Assembly: GCA_003988795.1 (NCBI GenBank)
Contig: QYAK01000019.1
Span: 186,001-250,000, forward strand
Source of the DNA: Proliferodiscus dingleyae
Lineage: Eukaryota > Ascomycota > Leotiomycetes > Helotiales > Lachnaceae
Direction: 5' to 3'
Length of the DNA stretch: 64,000 nt
Shown: piece after piece, positions 60,226 through 64,000 of the stretch
Position numbering within the stretch: the stretch's first letter is position 1
Layout of the letters: every line of letters starts with the position of its first letter
Translations under genes and position numbers: made by a program
The notes under the pieces: generated by a model
Database searches by the model: none
Told to the model about the DNA's origin: nothing
The model's input: the letters and a program-made list of their open reading frames with translations, nothing else

Positions 60226-61158
60226 AAATCATCGTAGAGAACCCTTTTTCTCTTCTGCAACGAGTCTGGTGTACACAATTGATGGACGACAACGCTTTTG
60301 TATGCTACCCAGCAAAGGCTCATTCTCAATGAATCAGAACCAGACCTCTAGAGCGAGGTCATACACGAATTTCAATCAACGATACCCATCCCTCATCGGG
60401 ATACTTTATTCACAGCGTCAATGTATATATTATATGGGATGTTGGACAAAAAAGGCATAAGATGATCAGCAGAGGCCTAGACTCGTGTGGGGTGTAATGT
60501 AAACCAATGCCCAGGATACTGAGCACGCCTGAACCAAGACATGGTAAGGCAAAAGCTTTTGGATGCATGGGTGTGGTAGTAGAGTGATATCCCATCAGAA
60601 ATGAATAGTAGGGCAATATGAATATGGTAGACACAGAAAATAGAAAGAAATCCCTAACATCCCATCCTGTGTTCTCGATCAACCTTCTAGTAAAAAAGGA
60701 AAAAAAGGATCAAGACGTCGCCATCTGAAAGACTTTCCACAAAGTACCGTAACTCCGTCCTCAGAATCAGGAACACATACAGTTCCATCACAGTAACAGT
60801 ACGATATATATCATAGCGCTGTTACATAGGAAACATCCTCTTCCTCTTCGTCTTTCATGCCCCCAAAACGCAGCAACAGTAAAAAAATTCCAATGGAACT
60901 AATTATATCTAAAGCAAGGGGGGTGGATGTAAAACGGCGACACTAATATCCTCACGCCAAAAGGTATAAACCTTGCAAACCTTGCCTTGCCTTGCACAGA
61001 GAAGTGTGCATGCATGCTATGCTACCGAGAAACCTTATATTCCCCTATTCCACTTAATTACACTAAAAGCCGTAAATTAGAAAAAATCATTAGAAAAAAT
61101 GACTTTGCACGATGATTGGGCGTAGAAGCACAGACTGGTATAGTTTTTCCTCCCTTGG

Positions 61159-61172
61159 TTTTTTTTTTTTTT
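61159..61172. repeat. poly-T tract (14 T)
   Basis: Uninterrupted run of 14 T in a T/G-rich stretch. It could be a poly-dA:dT nucleosome-depleting element or simple slippage. Confidence 0.7.
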
Positions 61173-61500
61173 GACGGTGGGAGGGTTGGATAGATTTAGA
61201 TGTTAGATCTGGATGTATATTTATAGGGGGGGATGTGATGGATGTTTGTTCGATGAATAATGGGGAGTCGAGTGGTAAATACTACATAGCTGGGCGCTTC
61301 TCAGTTTGGGCGAGTTTGATGCTTTTTGGGGGGGGAGGGAATGGGATTACTGGATGGGAGGTTTTGTTGGGTTAGATGTGATAGCAGGCTCTCTAACACG
61401 TTGGTAGACAGAAATCGCTGAAGATGGTTTCCTGTACAGTAGCAATTTTCAGAGCAAACGGGCGTGAGAGCTTTGCGTTGTTTGTGCTTCTCTATCTTGC

Positions 61501-61524
61501 CATTCCCATTCCCATTCCCATTCC
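61501..61524. repeat. CATTCC hexamer tandem (4 units)
   Basis: Four exact consecutive copies of CATTCC (24 bp). No gene context. Confidence 0.8.
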
Positions 61525-64000
61525 GAAGGTCGCCCAGCGTAGCTCATCTCTGTTTTCTATTTGTGGCATCTGGTATCTCATGTCTGACGTTTATTGCCTG
61601 AGAAACTCGGCTGCTGTGGGATCGAGCCTTGGATATTGTTATATGAGAGGATTCGGCGGACAACTCGTGAGCTGAAGTCGGAAGTGGAGATATCCGTGTC
61701 ACGAAGCTCCGTCGCGCGGCTCAAGGACATGGCTATTGGAATTCCAAGTCGGACGTGAGGGCCGTTGTAATGTTCTGATGCTACCACGGACTCCATCCGA
61801 AGCTGGAAATCAGGTTGGCGGAAGTCTCGTAGAGAAGCAGTTTGTTTGAACCGATCGGAACTCGACGGAGCTTCAGCTGCTGAAAATGGTAAGAACGATT
61901 TAGGAAGCTTCGGATGGAGCGCTTTAGAGGAGAGTTCTGGATCATTAGAAGTGTATCTCGGCGAAAGTAGGTTAAGTGTGGCCCTATTCGGTCGACTGTG
62001 ACCTCAACATCGCCGCACCTCAAGCCCCATTAGGGCATCTGCTGATTTAGTCAACCGTGTAAGAAGCTTCTCGGAGCTCACGATAGTGCCATGGCATGGC
62101 CTGATACTCGAGAGACTCGTTATGTCTGTTGCACTTCGACAGCTTGGCTTCGAGTCAGAGCACTATCCGCGGCAAGGTATATCGGCAGACCGCATCAGCA
62201 TCTTCTTCTTGGAGCTACGCACGAAGGGTAAGAATGGGATGGTTCTCACGATCGTGTCTAGTTATAGAAACGAATCTTAGTCTCCTTTGCTGCAAATCGC
62301 GAAACGACTACCGAGTCAGCTAATACCAGCATGAGGTGACAGCAGCCCCACTTGTGTGGACTCGCGCGAGTCAAGTGCTCGGGCGTTCTCCCATTCTGCA
62401 TTTCCGGGTTTCGGTCAAAAATGTAAAGGGCGATGCCTAGGCCCTAGAGCAGTGTTCACTCTTTGAACAAGAATCATGAAGAGTATGTAGAATCATTGTA
62501 TCACGTAGACCGTGGCTGAGTATAGGCGACATCACTAGAGGTAGCACGGGATGAGATATCAATGATAAATTGGCAAAAAAGATTGAGGAGATGGTAGAGC
62601 GCTAACACCAGTTGCAAGGCTAATTCTCCAGCGGTCTACACGCTACCCGTCAGAGCCGCTCCGGAGTCGAGTTTCGGTACAGTAGCCTCAGATCGAAAAT
62701 TCCCTCTTTAGGCAGCTATTGCCTACATTTCAGCCATGACCTGGGTCCTTCACGGAGACTTGTGTAGTTTTCCGGCTGAAATACCTCAGGACCTTCTACG
62801 GGTCCTGGAATGACACCGATTGTAGCCGCTATGGAGCTGCGAGGCGCGCGAGAGGGGGTTTCATGTTCGTGTTACACTCACAAGGCCTTCATGACTCGCT
62901 ACTCGTCTATCTGTGACCCGAGGCTATTGATCCGTCTGTAGAAAGAATCACTCCAATCTCATGTCTATTTGACATCTGCACTTGTACAGTTTCATAGAGA
63001 TGGGAGTTGGAGGTTCGCTTATGCGCGAAAGGTGCCAGAAGAGCTGAAGATTGAAAACAAAAATCCACGCCAGCAAAGCTTAAAAGACGAGCGTGTGGCA
63101 ACAAGAACCTTAACAATGGCTAGGTCTCGGCTCGTTCCCGCAATCTTAAATCTCTCAATGGAATTGGTACATTGGTACGAGTCAATGAACAATTGCGAAG
63201 TGCAGCAAAAGGCGCCCATAAGCTATTACTAAATGTGGGAAGCTCTGCGCCCAAGCTGACTCGTCCTCGTCTGACACGGGAGGGCACCGGAGCGCTCTCC
63301 GAGCAAAGTATCGAAAACAGGTAATTCAATTGTTCGAGGGTTGACTGCTCGTCTGTATCTCACGACTCGAGCTATAAGATGCGAAATGCAACGAAAATGG
63401 GCCCATCAGACCACAACTGGCCCTACTGACATGCTTTGAATATGCACGCCCGCAATTGCATGAACTCATGATGGGAATTCCCGCTAGAGCTGCGAGATGA
63501 GGAATGCCCGTTGGCGGAGATAGTTTGCTAAACGTGGAGGAGTGCTTGGGGAGCTCTGTGAGGACCACGACTCGAGGTACCAATTTGGAAGTCATGACTC
63601 GCCATTGCATGTGTACAATACTACCACCGTCTCCCAGAAAAGCTGACCTGTCGAATCCCGGAGTAGGATCCTGAGCTTATCAAATCCAACTAGCTATATC
63701 AACGACAGCGAACTTGTTGGGGTATGCTCTCTTATTGAAGAAATGGCTCTTCTGGCGTAGTAGTGAGCTATTCTGACTCTTCTCCAAGACAAGTGTAACA
63801 ATTTCAAGAACCCAATAGCAGCAAAAGCGATTCAATAATCATAGCAAATCTTATCAGCAGCGCGAATTCGACTCAAAATCATGCAAGATATGGCGCAGTC
63901 TGAAGACTTCCTAGGACTTCAGTCAAGTGCGCAAATGGTTTAGCCGGACACATAGTCTCGTGGCAAAATGTCAGCACGAAGCTACAATAGGAAACAAAAA

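Larger units (their letters stand above)
60226..64000. other. 3.8-kb terminal region without a supportable gene
   Basis: Begins with the 3' flank of the membrane-protein gene. Two low-complexity landmarks are annotated separately: a poly-T run near 61.16 kb and a CATTCC tandem at 61.50 kb. G-rich runs occur near 61228 and 61329. Short frames (60-94 codons) have no motifs. Regulatory or non-coding RNA content cannot be judged from sequence alone. Confidence 0.4.

Overview
The window is nuclear DNA of a filamentous ascomycete (Pezizomycotina). Most of its 20 protein genes are split by introns of about 42-110 bp with GTAAGT-type donors and CTAAC/CTGAC-like branch sites. Genes lie on both strands separated by kilobase intergenic regions, and the gene set is typical of such fungi: Zn2Cys6 factors, an AzgA purine permease, a cAMP-receptor-like GPCR, and disordered methyltransferase-like proteins. 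Gene content fits Leotiomycetes best, but that is inference. I recognised no tRNA, rRNA, CRISPR array or intact transposon.

Layout. 0.3-12.98 kb: a Tho1/SARNP SAP-domain protein, a very large disordered protein with a C-terminal methyltransferase-like fold, an OXNAD1-like NAD/FAD oxidoreductase, and a secreted Gly/Ser/Asn-rich protein. 12.98-19.5 kb: a 6.5-kb stretch without a supportable gene. 19.5-30.1 kb: the GPCR, the purine permease (azgA), a second methyltransferase-like protein related to the first, and an Upc2-like Zn2Cys6 factor. 32.75-35.14 kb: an alpha-glucoside-type MFS sugar permease with 12 exons.

36.3-54.4 kb holds the most interesting block. It contains a PhyH-type Fe(II)/2-oxoglutarate dioxygenase, a carotenoid/stilbene-cleaving oxygenase, a zinc alcohol dehydrogenase, a Zn2Cys6 factor, an aldehyde dehydrogenase, a SnoaL-like protein and a 2,3-dihydroxybenzoate/gamma-resorcylate decarboxylase-type amidohydrolase. 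Read together these give C=C cleavage to aldehydes, aldehyde reduction or oxidation, then decarboxylation of the hydroxybenzoic acid. That is a plausible route for catabolism of a stilbene or another lignin-like phenolic. Two CGG...CCG palindromes, of the kind Zn2Cys6 dimers bind, sit in the two divergent promoters of the block. Embedded in it is a divergent pair with no obvious catabolic role: a C-terminally membrane-anchored protein of unknown function and a trypsin-fold protease-like protein with a visible His/Asp/Ser triad.

54.4-60.2 kb: a long Glu/Arg-rich coiled-coil protein and a multi-pass membrane protein whose start codon directly abuts a 7-bp tandem repeat. The last 3.8 kb has no gene I can support.

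All exon boundaries were worked out by hand from splice signals, reading-frame continuity and fit to family consensus. They have not been checked against transcripts.
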